64,000 bases of DNA from Firmicutes bacterium AM41-11 (GTDB lineage Bacteria > Bacillota_I > Bacilli_A > Erysipelotrichales > Erysipelotrichaceae), in assembly GCA_003480165.1 (NCBI GenBank), contig QUIQ01000002.1, forward strand, positions 62,001 through 126,000, written 5' to 3'. Positions 24,719 through 33,703 of the stretch are shown one piece after another. The translations under genes and the position numbers were made by a program. Position 1 is the first letter of the stretch, and each line of letters opens with the position of its first letter. Under the pieces are notes generated by a model that saw only the letters and a program-made list of their open reading frames with translations, searched no databases and was not told the origin of the DNA.

Positions 24719-25980
24719 AGTATTTCCACCTTTCCACCAATTTTCTGTACATCTTCAAAGAAGTTTGGATACGACTTTGAGATGGCTTGGGCATCTTCAA
24801 TTATACATGGTTGACTGGCACAAAGGCCAAAGACTGTCATCGCCATGACAATACGATGGTCGTTGTGACCATCAATCATTACGTTCGCTTTTGTGTATTC
24901 TGGCTTACCTTGGATGGTAATGGTATCAAAGGTACTAGTGACATTGACATCCCATTTCTTTAATTCTGCTTCCATAGCGGCAATACGATCACTTTCCTTC
25001 ATCCGTAGACGTTGGGCATGAATCAATTTCGTACAACCTGGGGTGAAGCTGGCCAATACACAAAGAATGGGTCCCAGATCCGGACAATCCGCAATATCCA
25101 TCGTTTGGCTGGAAAGCGTACGAGAAGAAATAGTAATTGTTTCTTGATCTTGATGAATCTGACTACCGGCTTTCTTTAGAAAGTCTAAGATCACCCGATC
25201 GCCTTGGCGAGAATGCATGTCCATATTTTTTAGGCATAAAGAATTTTGAAGGCTTGCCAAAACCGCAAAGAAAGCCAATTGCGAATAATCGCCTTCGACC
25301 CGTACATCTTTGGCTTGGTAGGTCTGCTTACCTGGAATGGTATAGTGTAAGGCATCTTCTTCAATGATCTGAATGCCAAAAGCTTCTAACATCTGTAGGG
25401 TTAGATTGACATAGGATTTTGATTCAAATGGGGGCAAGATTTCAAGCGTACTATCCTTGTCTAATAAAGGTAACGCAAACATCAATCCAGTAATAAATTG
25501 ACTGGAAATATCGCCACGAATCACAAAGTTTTGGCTGTGAATCGGTCCTTGGATCTGTAAGGTTTCCCCTTGCTTGAAGGATAACCCTTGTTGGGCAAAG
25601 ATGTCTTTGTATACATCCAGGGGTCTTTGCAGCAAGCGACCATGTCCTTGTAAAGATACTTTCTCTTGACTGAGGGCACAGATGGGAACTAAGAAACGCA
25701 AGGTAGAACCGGATTCATTGCAGTCAATCGAAAGGGGATGATTGACTTTTTTTACATCACACCCGGTCACAATACAGGTGTTGCCTTCTACTTCAATTTT
25801 AGCGCCTAGAGCTTCCATGCAGGCAATGGTTGCTTCGATATCTTTAGAGAAGGTAACGTTGGTAACCTTGCTGGTGCCTTGGGCCAGTGAAGCACAGATG
25901 ATAGCTCGATGCGCCATTGATTTACTAGCTGGAATGGATAAAGTTCCGGCAATCTGACTTGGGGTAATTTTTACGCGCAT
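24715..25980 (-). CDS. aroA: 3-phosphoshikimate 1-carboxyvinyltransferase (EPSP synthase)
   Basis: 421 residues; transfers enolpyruvyl from PEP to shikimate-3-phosphate. Conserved blocks: SIPASKSMAHRAIICASLA (substrate Lys/Ser), ESGSTLRFLVP, GDISSQFITGLMFALP, and the C-terminal RMKESDRIAAMEAEL plus DGHNDHRIVMAMTV. The sensitive-type LxxNxGTxxR motif reads CNESGSTLR; the serine-for-alanine/glycine type suggests a class II-like variant, but I cannot assign the class firmly. It overlaps aroC by 10 bp. Confidence 0.96.
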   Translation of the reverse strand: MRVKITPSQIAGTLSIPASKSMAHRAIICASLAQGTSKVTNVTFSKDIEATIACMEALGAKIEVEGNTCIVTGCDVKKVNHPLSIDCNESGSTLRFLVPICALSQEKVSLQGHGRLLQRPLDVYKDIFAQQGLSFKQGETLQIQGPIHSQNFVIRGDISSQFITGLMFALPLLDKDSTLEILPPFESKSYVNLTLQMLEAFGIQIIEEDALHYTIPGKQTYQAKDVRVEGDYSQLAFFAVLASLQNSLCLKNMDMHSRQGDRVILDFLKKAGSQIHQDQETITISSRTLSSQTMDIADCPDLGPILCVLASFTPGCTKLIHAQRLRMKESDRIAAMEAELKKWDVNVTSTFDTITIQGKPEYTKANVMIDGHNDHRIVMAMTVFGLCASQPCIIEDAQAISKSYPNFFEDVQKIGGKVEIL

Positions 25981-27077
25981 ACAAATCCTCCTGTTGCTTC
26001 TTTAGACATCCATAGATCTAAGATGCCAAAGGCAAGCACCGAATCAACGACAACCCGAGCGCGGTGAATGATACAAGGATCATGACGGCCTTGGATTTGT
26101 AGTGATACATCTTCTTTCTTTATATAATCTACAGAATCTTGTTCTTTAAAGATGGATGGGGTTGGCTTAACAACCGTATGAATCACAATCGGCATACCGT
26201 TGGTAATACCGCCATTGATACCGGCATTGTGATTGGTTTTGGTGACAATGTTTCCGTCTTTCATACAGAAGTCATCATTGGCTTGTGAACCTTTTACCTG
26301 GGCAAAGCCAAAACCAAGACCAAAGGAAACCCCTTTTACAGCGGGTACACTAAAGAGTAAGTGACTTAAGACACTTTCTACGGAATCAAAAGCAGGTTCG
26401 CCAATGCCTGTTGGTAAACCAACAATGGCACTTTCCAAGATACCGCCTAAAGAATCTCCCTGGCTGGCGGCTTCTTCGATTTCCTGGGTCATCGCTTGGG
26501 CTATATCAGGGGATAGAGTCGCAAATTCTTTTTGATTCATGGCTTGAATCTGTTGGGTAAGGACTTCTATATCCGAAGAGAAGGCATCATCTTTACAGGT
26601 ATAAAGCTGTTCGATGTGGCTTCCGATATAAACGCCTTTGGCCTCTAAGATCTGGCGACAAATACTACCGGCTGCTACGATTGGTGCCGTTAGACGACCG
26701 GAGAAATGACCACCGCCGCGATAATCCTGGAAACCATGGTATTTTTCAAAGGCGGTAAAATCGGCATGGCCAGGACGTAAACGACCTTGGGTTTTTTGGT
26801 AGTCTTTGGAACGAGTATTTTCATTGGTAATCAAGATGGTTAAAGCGGTACCGGTGGTTTTTCCTTGAAAGAGTCCTGAGACGATTTGGACTTCATCGCC
26901 TTCATGACGCTGAGTAGAGATTTTTCCTTTGGCTTTACGCTTTTCCATATCTTGGTGGATGCGTTTCATATCTATAGGGAAGCCAGCTGGTAAGCCATCT
27001 AAGACTAAACCAATGGCAGGACCGTGTGATTCACCAAATAAGGTGAAGGATATATTGGTTCCAATATTATTTTTCAT
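25971..27077 (-). CDS. aroC: Chorismate synthase
   Basis: 368 residues; converts EPSP to chorismate using reduced FMN. Signature pieces are GESHGPAIGLVLDGLPAG at the start, RPGHADFTAFEKYHGFQDYR (split here into its conserved parts), RGGGHFSGRLTAPIVAAG, and GINGGITNGMPIV. The last conserved arginine block (GRHDPCIIHRARVVVD) is intact. It overlaps aroB by 11 bp, so translation is coupled in the operon. Confidence 0.97.
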   Translation of the reverse strand: MKNNIGTNISFTLFGESHGPAIGLVLDGLPAGFPIDMKRIHQDMEKRKAKGKISTQRHEGDEVQIVSGLFQGKTTGTALTILITNENTRSKDYQKTQGRLRPGHADFTAFEKYHGFQDYRGGGHFSGRLTAPIVAAGSICRQILEAKGVYIGSHIEQLYTCKDDAFSSDIEVLTQQIQAMNQKEFATLSPDIAQAMTQEIEEAASQGDSLGGILESAIVGLPTGIGEPAFDSVESVLSHLLFSVPAVKGVSFGLGFGFAQVKGSQANDDFCMKDGNIVTKTNHNAGINGGITNGMPIVIHTVVKPTPSIFKEQDSVDYIKKEDVSLQIQGRHDPCIIHRARVVVDSVLAFGILDLWMSKEATGGFVCA

Positions 27078-28083
27078 AACATTCTCTCTTTTCTAATAAT
27101 TCTCTTAGGGCCTTGTGGGAAAGTTCCTCTAATTGATACGAACCAGCTTCATAAACTTTTACTACGGTTGTGGTGGAAGCATGACTCTTTTTATCATGAA
27201 CGATGTAATCCATCAGAGTATCAACATCATATTCGGGAACTTCGGGAAGTTCCAGTCTTTGGTAAATGCGCAAAACGCGCTCTTTTAATGCTTTATTTTC
27301 GATAAAGAACAACATACCCATGGCCACACATTCCCCATGTAGATAGGTATTTAAACCATAAGCACCTTCAATGGCATGACCGATGGTATGTCCAAAGTTT
27401 AAGATTTTACGTAAGTTGGATTCTTTGACATCTTGTTCAACGACTTTACGTTTAACGTTAATTGAACGAGCGATGATTTGATCGATATCCAAGCTTTCTT
27501 GTTCAAAGAGTTCGACTAAAGTTTCATCTTGAATCAAACCAGTTTTTAAGGCTTCGACTAAGCCATTATTGATTTGACGCTGGCTAAGCGTTGAGAGCAC
27601 ATTGGGGTCAATGATAACAGCTTTTGGTTGCCAGAAAGCGCCGACAATATTCTTATACGATCCAACATCCACTGCGACTTTTCCGCCGACACTGGAATCA
27701 ACTTGGCTTAATACGGTTGTAGGAATGTTGTAGAAATCAATGCCACGCATATAGGTGCTGGCTACAAATCCTGCCAAGTCACCGGTAACGCCACCACCAA
27801 TGGCAATGACAGCATCCGAGCGACTCATTTGATGTTCGATGAGTTGTTTTAATAGGGATTCATAAGTGGCAAAGCACTTGGATGCTTCTCCTTGTTTAAA
27901 ACGTAAGATAAATGCATTCTCACATTGTTGATAAACGCAATCGACCCATTTTTGGGGTACGCCATCATCGGCAATAATGGCAATTTTGCGTTGGGTATTC
28001 ATGGTTTCATGTATCTTTTGAATGGCGTTTCGTTCGATGGTAATCGGATACGAATCGTCTTTTAAATGAACGGTGTATTTCAT
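27067..28083 (-). CDS. aroB: 3-dehydroquinate synthase
   Basis: 338 residues; NAD- and metal-dependent cyclase making 3-dehydroquinate from DAHP. Visible motifs: AIGGGVTGDLAGFVASTYMR, TTVLSQVDSSVGGKVAVD, the metal ligand Glu in LVEALKTG, and metal His residues in NFGHTIGHAIE and LHGECVAMGM. First gene of the leftward aromatic operon, with AAAGGAG before the ATG. aroF/G, aroD, aroE and aroK are not in the window and must lie elsewhere. Confidence 0.97.
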   Translation of the reverse strand: MKYTVHLKDDSYPITIERNAIQKIHETMNTQRKIAIIADDGVPQKWVDCVYQQCENAFILRFKQGEASKCFATYESLLKQLIEHQMSRSDAVIAIGGGVTGDLAGFVASTYMRGIDFYNIPTTVLSQVDSSVGGKVAVDVGSYKNIVGAFWQPKAVIIDPNVLSTLSQRQINNGLVEALKTGLIQDETLVELFEQESLDIDQIIARSINVKRKVVEQDVKESNLRKILNFGHTIGHAIEGAYGLNTYLHGECVAMGMLFFIENKALKERVLRIYQRLELPEVPEYDVDTLMDYIVHDKKSHASTTTVVKVYEAGSYQLEELSHKALRELLEKRECYEK

Positions 28084-28126
28084 AGGTAAACTCCTTTTTC
28101 AACTACTATATCATGAAAGAAACAAC

Positions 28127-28147
28127 TTTTCAGAAAACCGCTGAAAA
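28127..28147. promoter_or_regulatory. Inverted repeat between divergent aro and phe operons
   Basis: TTTTCAG-N7-CTGAAAA, a perfect seven-base dyad in the 94-bp gap. Extended -10 boxes lie to each side (leftward TGATATAGT near 28105, rightward TGATATGAT near 28151), so one bound regulator could affect both operons. Confidence 0.5.
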
Positions 28148-28177
28148 TTATGATATGATTATACCTAGAGGTGGAAA

Positions 28178-29251
28178 ATGAACCAGTTGGAAAAAGCGCG
28201 TCAGACCATTGATTCGATTGATGAGCAGATAGCGCAATTATATGAACAGCGAATGGATGCTGTGGAGCAAGTCTTAAATTATAAGAAAGAAAATCACTTA
28301 CCGATTCTTGATGCTTCACGCGAAGAAAAGGTGATTGCCCATGGCGTACAACGGATAAAAAACGAAAAATATAAAGGGGTCTATCGCGATTTCCTTAAAG
28401 GGATGATGCGAAATTCCCGGATGTATCAACAGAGCCTTTTAAGCAATGATGTGATTGCGTATTGTGGGGTAAAAGGGGCCTTTACCCACTTGGCAACCCA
28501 ACGGCTTTTCCCTGGCAGTCCGACTTTAAACTATAAGTCTTTTGATGATGTCTTCCAGGCAGTTGTAACGCGCAAGGCGCATTATGGGGTCTTACCTTTT
28601 GAAAACAACAATTCTGGTTTAGTTGGCGAAGTCTTAGATGGTTTATTGGAATATCCGGTCTATATTCGTAAGATGTCCCACCAAAAGATTGAACAATGTT
28701 TATTAGGGGTTCCTGGGGCAAGCTTAAAAGATATTGAATATGTATATTCCAAAGATCAAGCCTTGATGCAATCGAAGGAGTTCTTACATCAGTTGAATGT
28801 GCATACCATTGCCTATCCGAATACGGCGATGGCGGCCCAATATGTAGCTGAACAAGGCGATATTCATAAAGCGGCAGTAGGCGCAAAAGAGAATGCCGAA
28901 TTGTATGGTCTGGAAGTATTGGCTACGCAAATTGAACCAAATAGCGAAAATACCACACGCTTTTTGGTGATTGGTCTAGAACCAGCGAATCAAGGAGATC
29001 ACTTCAGTGTTGTCTTTGCGACTAAACACATCAGTGGTGCCCTGGCAAAAGTTATTGAAGTTATCGCCAAATATGGTTTAAATATGGATAGTATTCAATC
29101 CCGTCCACGCAAGGATCAAATGTTTGAATACTTCTTCTATATCGAGTTTGACAGTCCTTTGTATACTGATAATACCCAGGCTTGTCTAGCTGAGATTAAA
29201 AAGATTTGTGAATCATTTAAAGTATTAGGAACATATCCGATGGATATATAG
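28178..29251 (+). CDS. pheA: Bifunctional chorismate mutase / prephenate dehydratase
   Basis: 357 residues leading chorismate to phenylpyruvate. Residues 1-85 are an AroQ-type chorismate mutase (IDSIDEQIAQLYEQRMDAVE). Residues 90-270 are prephenate dehydratase (VAYCGVKGAFTHLATQ-like start, PFENNNSGLVGEVLDG, and the catalytic TRF in NTTRFLVIG). Residues 280-357 form an ACT domain (GALAKVIEVIAKYGLNMDSI, QSRP), expected to bind phenylalanine for feedback control. GAGGTGG ribosome site. Divergent from the aroB operon. Confidence 0.95.
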   Translation: MNQLEKARQTIDSIDEQIAQLYEQRMDAVEQVLNYKKENHLPILDASREEKVIAHGVQRIKNEKYKGVYRDFLKGMMRNSRMYQQSLLSNDVIAYCGVKGAFTHLATQRLFPGSPTLNYKSFDDVFQAVVTRKAHYGVLPFENNNSGLVGEVLDGLLEYPVYIRKMSHQKIEQCLLGVPGASLKDIEYVYSKDQALMQSKEFLHQLNVHTIAYPNTAMAAQYVAEQGDIHKAAVGAKENAELYGLEVLATQIEPNSENTTRFLVIGLEPANQGDHFSVVFATKHISGALAKVIEVIAKYGLNMDSIQSRPRKDQMFEYFFYIEFDSPLYTDNTQACLAEIKKICESFKVLGTYPMDI

Positions 29252-29261
29252 GAGGAAGAAA

Positions 29262-30491
29262 ATGAGATTTGTAAGAAACAGTGTAGATACACAACCCATT
29301 GTAGATACGGTATTTTCCATTGTGCGTATGGCAAAAGAAGATATCGCAAAGAATGGTGCCGAAAATGTCGTTGACGCAACGATTGGTTCGCTTTATGGAG
29401 AAGATGGAAAATTAGTTGCCTTGGATACGGTTTTTTCTTCTTTTAAAAATTTAGATAATCGCGTCTTGGCAAAATATGCTGCTTCTTTTACGGGAAACGA
29501 TGATTTCCGTCAAGAAGTTTATGACTGGGTATTAAATGGAAATAGTACTTTGCCACATGAAGTCATTGCCTCTCCAGGTGGAACGGGTGCCGTTGATATG
29601 ACAATGAGCCAATGTTTGGATGCGGGACAAAGTGTTGTCTTACCAAATATTGCCTGGGGATCTTATAAATTAATGGCCGGAATGAATGGCTTTGGCATAG
29701 AAAACTATGATTTATTTGATGGAGATGCCTTCAACATAGCTTCTTTAAAAGCAGCCTGCCAAAAAGTCATGGCCAAACAAGATAAGTTATTAGTTGTCAT
29801 CAATGATCCATGTCATAACCCAACGGGTTATTCTATGACCAAAGAAGAATGGGCCGAAGTCGTTGCCTTCTTAAATGAATGTGGTAAAACGCATCAAGTT
29901 GTTTTATTAAATGATATTGCGTACATTGACTTTGCGTATGGTCAGGAAAAAGCCAAAGAATACTTTAAGGAATTTGACAAGATTTCCGAAAATGTAGCTG
30001 TTGTCGTTTCTTTCTCTTTGTCTAAATCCATGACAAGTTATGGTATGCGTTGTGGAGCTGCTATTCTTATGGCTAAAGATGAAAAAGCTTTGGAAGATAT
30101 GAAAAATGTCTTTGAAAAGTCAGCTCGTGCGACTTGGTCGAATATCAACAATGGAGCCATGGCGATGTTTGTCGATGTATTAGAAAACCATCGGGATGCT
30201 TATAACGAAGAACGTCGTAAGTATGTTGCGCTGTTGAAAGAGCGTAGTTCGATTTTTGTTGAGGAAGCCAAAGAAGTAGGCTTAAAACACTATCCATATA
30301 AAGAAGGATTCTTCGTCACTTTATCCATGGATAATGAAACGCGAGATAAATTCCATGCAGCATTAATGGAAAACCATATTTATACGGTAAAAGTGAACCA
30401 GGGTATTCGTGTAGCGGTATGTTCTTTGTCGGTTGAAAAGTGCAAAGGACTTGCTGGTAAGATGAAAAAAATCTTAGATACGATTGCTTAA
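29262..30491 (+). CDS. PLP-dependent aminotransferase, probably aromatic
   Basis: 409-residue fold-type I aminotransferase. The cofactor lysine is in VSFSLSKSMTSYGMRCG (about residue 247), with the aspartate/asparagine PLP contacts in INDPCHNPTGY and NDIAYIDFAYG, and the substrate arginine near VNQGIRVAV. It starts 10 bp after pheA and has an AGGAGGAA box, so it is very likely the enzyme that makes phenylalanine and tyrosine from the keto acids produced by PheA and TyrA. Exact specificity cannot be read from the sequence. Confidence 0.9.
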   Translation: MRFVRNSVDTQPIVDTVFSIVRMAKEDIAKNGAENVVDATIGSLYGEDGKLVALDTVFSSFKNLDNRVLAKYAASFTGNDDFRQEVYDWVLNGNSTLPHEVIASPGGTGAVDMTMSQCLDAGQSVVLPNIAWGSYKLMAGMNGFGIENYDLFDGDAFNIASLKAACQKVMAKQDKLLVVINDPCHNPTGYSMTKEEWAEVVAFLNECGKTHQVVLLNDIAYIDFAYGQEKAKEYFKEFDKISENVAVVVSFSLSKSMTSYGMRCGAAILMAKDEKALEDMKNVFEKSARATWSNINNGAMAMFVDVLENHRDAYNEERRKYVALLKERSSIFVEEAKEVGLKHYPYKEGFFVTLSMDNETRDKFHAALMENHIYTVKVNQGIRVAVCSLSVEKCKGLAGKMKKILDTIA

Positions 30492-30498
30492 GTTTGAG

Positions 30499-30530
30499 AG
30501 AGCTGAATCTTTTTGATTTGGCTCTTTTTT
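30499..30530 (+). terminator. Terminator of pheA-aminotransferase
   Basis: Eleven-base-pair stem (30499-30509 with 30515-30525), TTTTT loop, T run. Confidence 0.9.
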
Positions 30531-30553
30531 ATTTTGAAAAAAAGTTGAAAAAG

Positions 30554-30567
30554 CGAAAACGTTTTCA
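30554..30567. promoter_or_regulatory. cre-like CcpA site
   Basis: CGAAAACGTTTTCA contains a perfect 12-bp palindrome and matches 13 of 14 positions of the cre consensus TGWAARCGYTWNCW. It lies 13 bp upstream of the -35 box. Confidence 0.65.
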
Positions 30568-30579
30568 TGAAAATTTTTG

Positions 30580-30607
30580 TTGACATTGAAAACAAAAAGA
30601 CTATACT
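30580..30607 (+). promoter_or_regulatory. Promoter of the T-box leader
   Basis: Perfect TTGACA, 16-bp spacer, TATACT. Confidence 0.8.
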
Positions 30608-30630
30608 TTCAATTGTAAACAATTATAAGA

Positions 30631-30874
30631 CTTTGAACAAGACAAGATTTTCATAAAAGGAACTTGGTAGAGAGCATCGATTTGGTGGAAAGATGTAAGT
30701 GAATTATGAAAGTTATCCCTTGCAAGTTGGTTTCTCGAACAGAGTAAGGAAATCCGCGGATTCGGCGTTAACGAGATATCGTATTGATAGATACGAAAAG
30801 TGGTGAGAAATCACAAACTGAGTGGTACCGCGGAACGTTAGCTTTCGTCTTAGTAATAGGGCGAAGGCTTTTTT
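30631..30874 (+). promoter_or_regulatory. T-box riboswitch upstream of the CstA-family gene
   Basis: Stem I features are visible: AGAGAGC and a GGTGG distal loop (30670-30693), a return strand with GAAC (30737-30740), and the linker GTTAA. The T-box itself is AGTGGTACCGCGG (30821-30833), which pairs with the tRNA acceptor end. A competing terminator follows (30840-30849 with 30860-30869, six Ts). Uncharged tRNA would favour read-through into the transporter. I could not fix the specifier triplet with confidence; the segment 30738-30744 is the likely place. Confidence 0.92.
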
Positions 30875-30905
30875 GTTTGAAATCTTATTAAAGGGAGGAA
30901 AGATT

Positions 30906-32654
30906 ATGAATGGATTATTGTTGTTAGGTATTGCAGCTGTTCTCTTCATTTGCGCTTATGTTTTTTACGGACGTTATCTTGTAAAAACATGGGGTATTGA
31001 TGTAAATGCAGATACACCTGCAAAAACTTACGAAGATGGAGAAGATTTTGTTCCATCAAATAAATGGAAGGTATTTGCACACCAATTCTCATCAATTGCT
31101 GGTGCTGGTCCTGTTACTGGTCCTGTTATGGCATTGATGTTTGGTTGGTTACCAGCTGTATTGTGGATTGTTATCGGAGGAATTTTCTTCGGAGCTGTAC
31201 ATGACTTTGGTGCTTTATATGCATCTGTTAAATCAAAAGGTCAATCAATGGGTAAAATCGTTGAAGACAACATCGGTAAAACTGGTAAGAAATTATTCTT
31301 CTTATTCTGCTGGTTATTCTCATTGATCGTTATCGCTGCATTTGCTGATATGGTTAGTGGAACATTCAATGGATTTAATGCACAAACTGGTGCTAAAGCT
31401 GTTGCCAATGGTTCAGCTGCATCAATTTCAATCTTCTATGTATTTGGGGCTATCTTATTTGGTTACATCACACGTAAGTTAGACGTAAAAGGTTGGAAAC
31501 AAGTTGTTTTAGGAATCGTATTCGTTGTAGTTATGTTAGCTTTAGGAATCAAATTCCCAGTATTCCTTGGAAAACAAGCTTGGACTTATATCGTATTCGT
31601 TTATATTTTCTTTGCCGCAATTACACCAATTGCTTTAATGAAACAACCTCGTGACTATTTGACAACTTTCTTATTTGTCGGAATGATCGTTGCAGCTATG
31701 TTAGGAATCGTTGTTAGTAACCCAACAATTACTACACCTGCTTTCACAGGATTCAAAACCCAAACCGGAAGTTATTTATTCCCAACATTGTTTGTAACAA
31801 TCGCTTGTGGTGCTGTTAGTGGATTCCACTCATTAGTATCAAGTGAAACTTCTTCTAAACAAATCGCTAACGAAAAAGATATGTTACAAGTTGGTTATGG
31901 TTCAATGTTACTTGAATCAATGTTAGCTATCGTTGTTATCGTTGTTGTTGGTTCTTTACCTTCACTTGCACATTCTGGTGTATTAAACAATGCATTATCT
32001 AGTGTGGCATTAGCTGATACAGCTACTCCATTCCAAAAATTCGCTACTGGTGTTACTGGATTGTTAGATCAATTAGGAATGCCTCAAGCTTGGGGATTAT
32101 GCATCATGACAATGTTCGTATCAGCTTTAGCGCTTACAACTTTGGATGCTGTTGCACGTATCGCTCGTATGTCTTTACAAGAATTGTTAGAACCAACGGA
32201 AGGTGAAGCAAGCTCTGTTGTTAAATTCATCACAAACAAATATGTTGCTACATTCATTACTTTACTTGGTGGTTACTTATTAAGTTTAGGTGGATATCAA
32301 AATATCTGGCCATTATTCGGCGCTACAAACCAATTATTAGCTGCTATGACATTGATCACATTAGCTGTATTCATGAAGGTTACTGGTCGTAAAGGATTCA
32401 TGCTTTACATCCCTATGGTTATCATGTTTGCGGTTACGGTTTCATCATTATGCTTATCTATCTACAACATCGTATTGAAGTTATTCGTAACAGGTGGATT
32501 TGTTTTCATGACAGATGGTTTACAATTGTTATTCGCTATTCTATTGTTAGCTCTTGGTTGTATGGTTGCTTTCAAATCTGGAAAGAAATTGAAAGAAGTA
32601 CCATCTCATGGTTCAAGCCAAATGGCTTTCAAAGCACAAGACAAAGCTGAATAA
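30906..32654 (+). CDS. CstA-family carbon starvation/peptide or pyruvate transporter
   Basis: 582-residue membrane protein with about fifteen helices. CstA-family marks are FAHQFSSIAGAGPVTGPV (residues about 57-74), GAVHDFGALYASVKSKG, SGFHSLVSSETSSKQI and TTLDAVARIARMSLQEL. E. coli relatives import pyruvate and are linked to peptide use. Here a T-box makes an amino acid or peptide substrate likely. The ATG at 30906 follows AAAGGGAGGA; an in-frame upstream ATG lies inside the T-box and is not used. Codon choice (GCT, GCA, TCA rather than GCC) differs from the neighbours. Confidence 0.88.
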   Translation: MNGLLLLGIAAVLFICAYVFYGRYLVKTWGIDVNADTPAKTYEDGEDFVPSNKWKVFAHQFSSIAGAGPVTGPVMALMFGWLPAVLWIVIGGIFFGAVHDFGALYASVKSKGQSMGKIVEDNIGKTGKKLFFLFCWLFSLIVIAAFADMVSGTFNGFNAQTGAKAVANGSAASISIFYVFGAILFGYITRKLDVKGWKQVVLGIVFVVVMLALGIKFPVFLGKQAWTYIVFVYIFFAAITPIALMKQPRDYLTTFLFVGMIVAAMLGIVVSNPTITTPAFTGFKTQTGSYLFPTLFVTIACGAVSGFHSLVSSETSSKQIANEKDMLQVGYGSMLLESMLAIVVIVVVGSLPSLAHSGVLNNALSSVALADTATPFQKFATGVTGLLDQLGMPQAWGLCIMTMFVSALALTTLDAVARIARMSLQELLEPTEGEASSVVKFITNKYVATFITLLGGYLLSLGGYQNIWPLFGATNQLLAAMTLITLAVFMKVTGRKGFMLYIPMVIMFAVTVSSLCLSIYNIVLKLFVTGGFVFMTDGLQLLFAILLLALGCMVAFKSGKKLKEVPSHGSSQMAFKAQDKAE

Positions 32655-32663
32655 TTGAATATG

Positions 32664-32695
32664 GATTCCCGATTGATTCGGGAATCTTTTTTTTT
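32664..32695 (+). terminator. Terminator of the CstA-family gene
   Basis: GATTCCCGA/TCGGGAATC stem, then nine Ts. Confidence 0.93.
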
Positions 32696-32713
32696 ATATA
32701 ATAGTTTGGAGAT

Positions 32714-32737
32714 GAAAAAAAGGAGTATTTCTACTCC
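32714..32737 (-). terminator. Terminator of yitT-like gene
   Basis: GGAGTA/TACTCC stem over the stop codon; read leftward it is followed by a T run. Confidence 0.75.
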
Positions 32738-33612
32738 AAAGGTTTCTGATAAAAGTTGCCATAAAAGTTTACTGTATTATAGGTATTGATTAAAACTTTT
32801 GGATCAACTTTTTGTACGTTCTCAATTACATCACGTAATTCATAGGTGGAAATAACGGCTTTACATACATAGTGTTTCTTCTGACTGTATGCGCCATAAC
32901 ATTCAAATACGCTCATACCATGGTGACAAGCTGCCATAAAGGCATCAATCACAGAATCGGGATCATCGGTTGTGAATTCGACGGTGATTTGGGCATATCG
33001 CTGGTACAAAGTGGAAATGGTCTTGGTCGATAAAAATTGAAAGATGATGGAATATCCCGCATAGATCCATCCACAGAAGTAACCAAAGACAATGATCATT
33101 GCGACATTAAAGAAAAAGACGTAATCCCAGATCCCCCGATGAATACGACTGGAAACATATTGGGCAATAAAGTCGGTTCCACCCGTTGATCCACCAGCAC
33201 GTAGGGCCAGGGAAATCGAAAAGCCCCATAAGAAACCGCCAAACAAGACATTTAAGATCTCATCTCTAAAGAAGGGCTCAAAGTGCAGGGTGGAAAGAAA
33301 GAAGGAAACAAGGAAAAAATTCAGGCAACTCAAGAAAGTAAATCGATGCGATATATATTTATAACATAAAGCTGCAGCCGGAATGTTTAATAGGATGATT
33401 CCAATTTGGACAGGGAAATTGATATGGACTAAGGCACAAATTTTATGAATCAATAAGGCTAGACCGGTAAATCCTCCGGAAATCAAGTTACATGGATCCA
33501 TAAATACATTTAATATGTAACATTGTAGAAATGCACTTAAAACAATCGTACAAATAGAAAAACAGAACCTCAGTTTTCTTTCTTTTTTGAGTGAATGAAT
33601 AAAATTTTGCAT
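32731..33612 (-). CDS. YitT-family membrane protein
   Basis: 293 residues: five or six hydrophobic segments, including the characteristic NLISGGFTGLALLIHK and SLALRAGGSTGGTDFIAQY blocks, and a C-terminal cytoplasmic DUF2179 domain (FECYGAYSQKKHYVCKAVIS, VQKVDPKVLINTYN). Family members are common in Firmicutes and their transport or signalling role is not settled. Single-gene unit with its own promoter and terminator. Confidence 0.9.
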   Translation of the reverse strand: MQNFIHSLKKERKLRFCFSICTIVLSAFLQCYILNVFMDPCNLISGGFTGLALLIHKICALVHINFPVQIGIILLNIPAAALCYKYISHRFTFLSCLNFFLVSFFLSTLHFEPFFRDEILNVLFGGFLWGFSISLALRAGGSTGGTDFIAQYVSSRIHRGIWDYVFFFNVAMIIVFGYFCGWIYAGYSIIFQFLSTKTISTLYQRYAQITVEFTTDDPDSVIDAFMAACHHGMSVFECYGAYSQKKHYVCKAVISTYELRDVIENVQKVDPKVLINTYNTVNFYGNFYQKPLE

Positions 33613-33639
33613 AAAAATACCTCTTTTTTAAACCATGGT

Positions 33640-33668
33640 ATCATAGAATAAATTGCTTGTATCTTCAA
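33640..33668 (-). promoter_or_regulatory. Promoter of yitT-like gene
   Basis: Read leftward: TTGAAG (33663-33668), 17-bp spacer, TATGAT (33640-33645). Confidence 0.6.
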
Positions 33669-33703
33669 CCGTAAATAGAACATTGTGGAAAGGAATGATT
33701 TGT

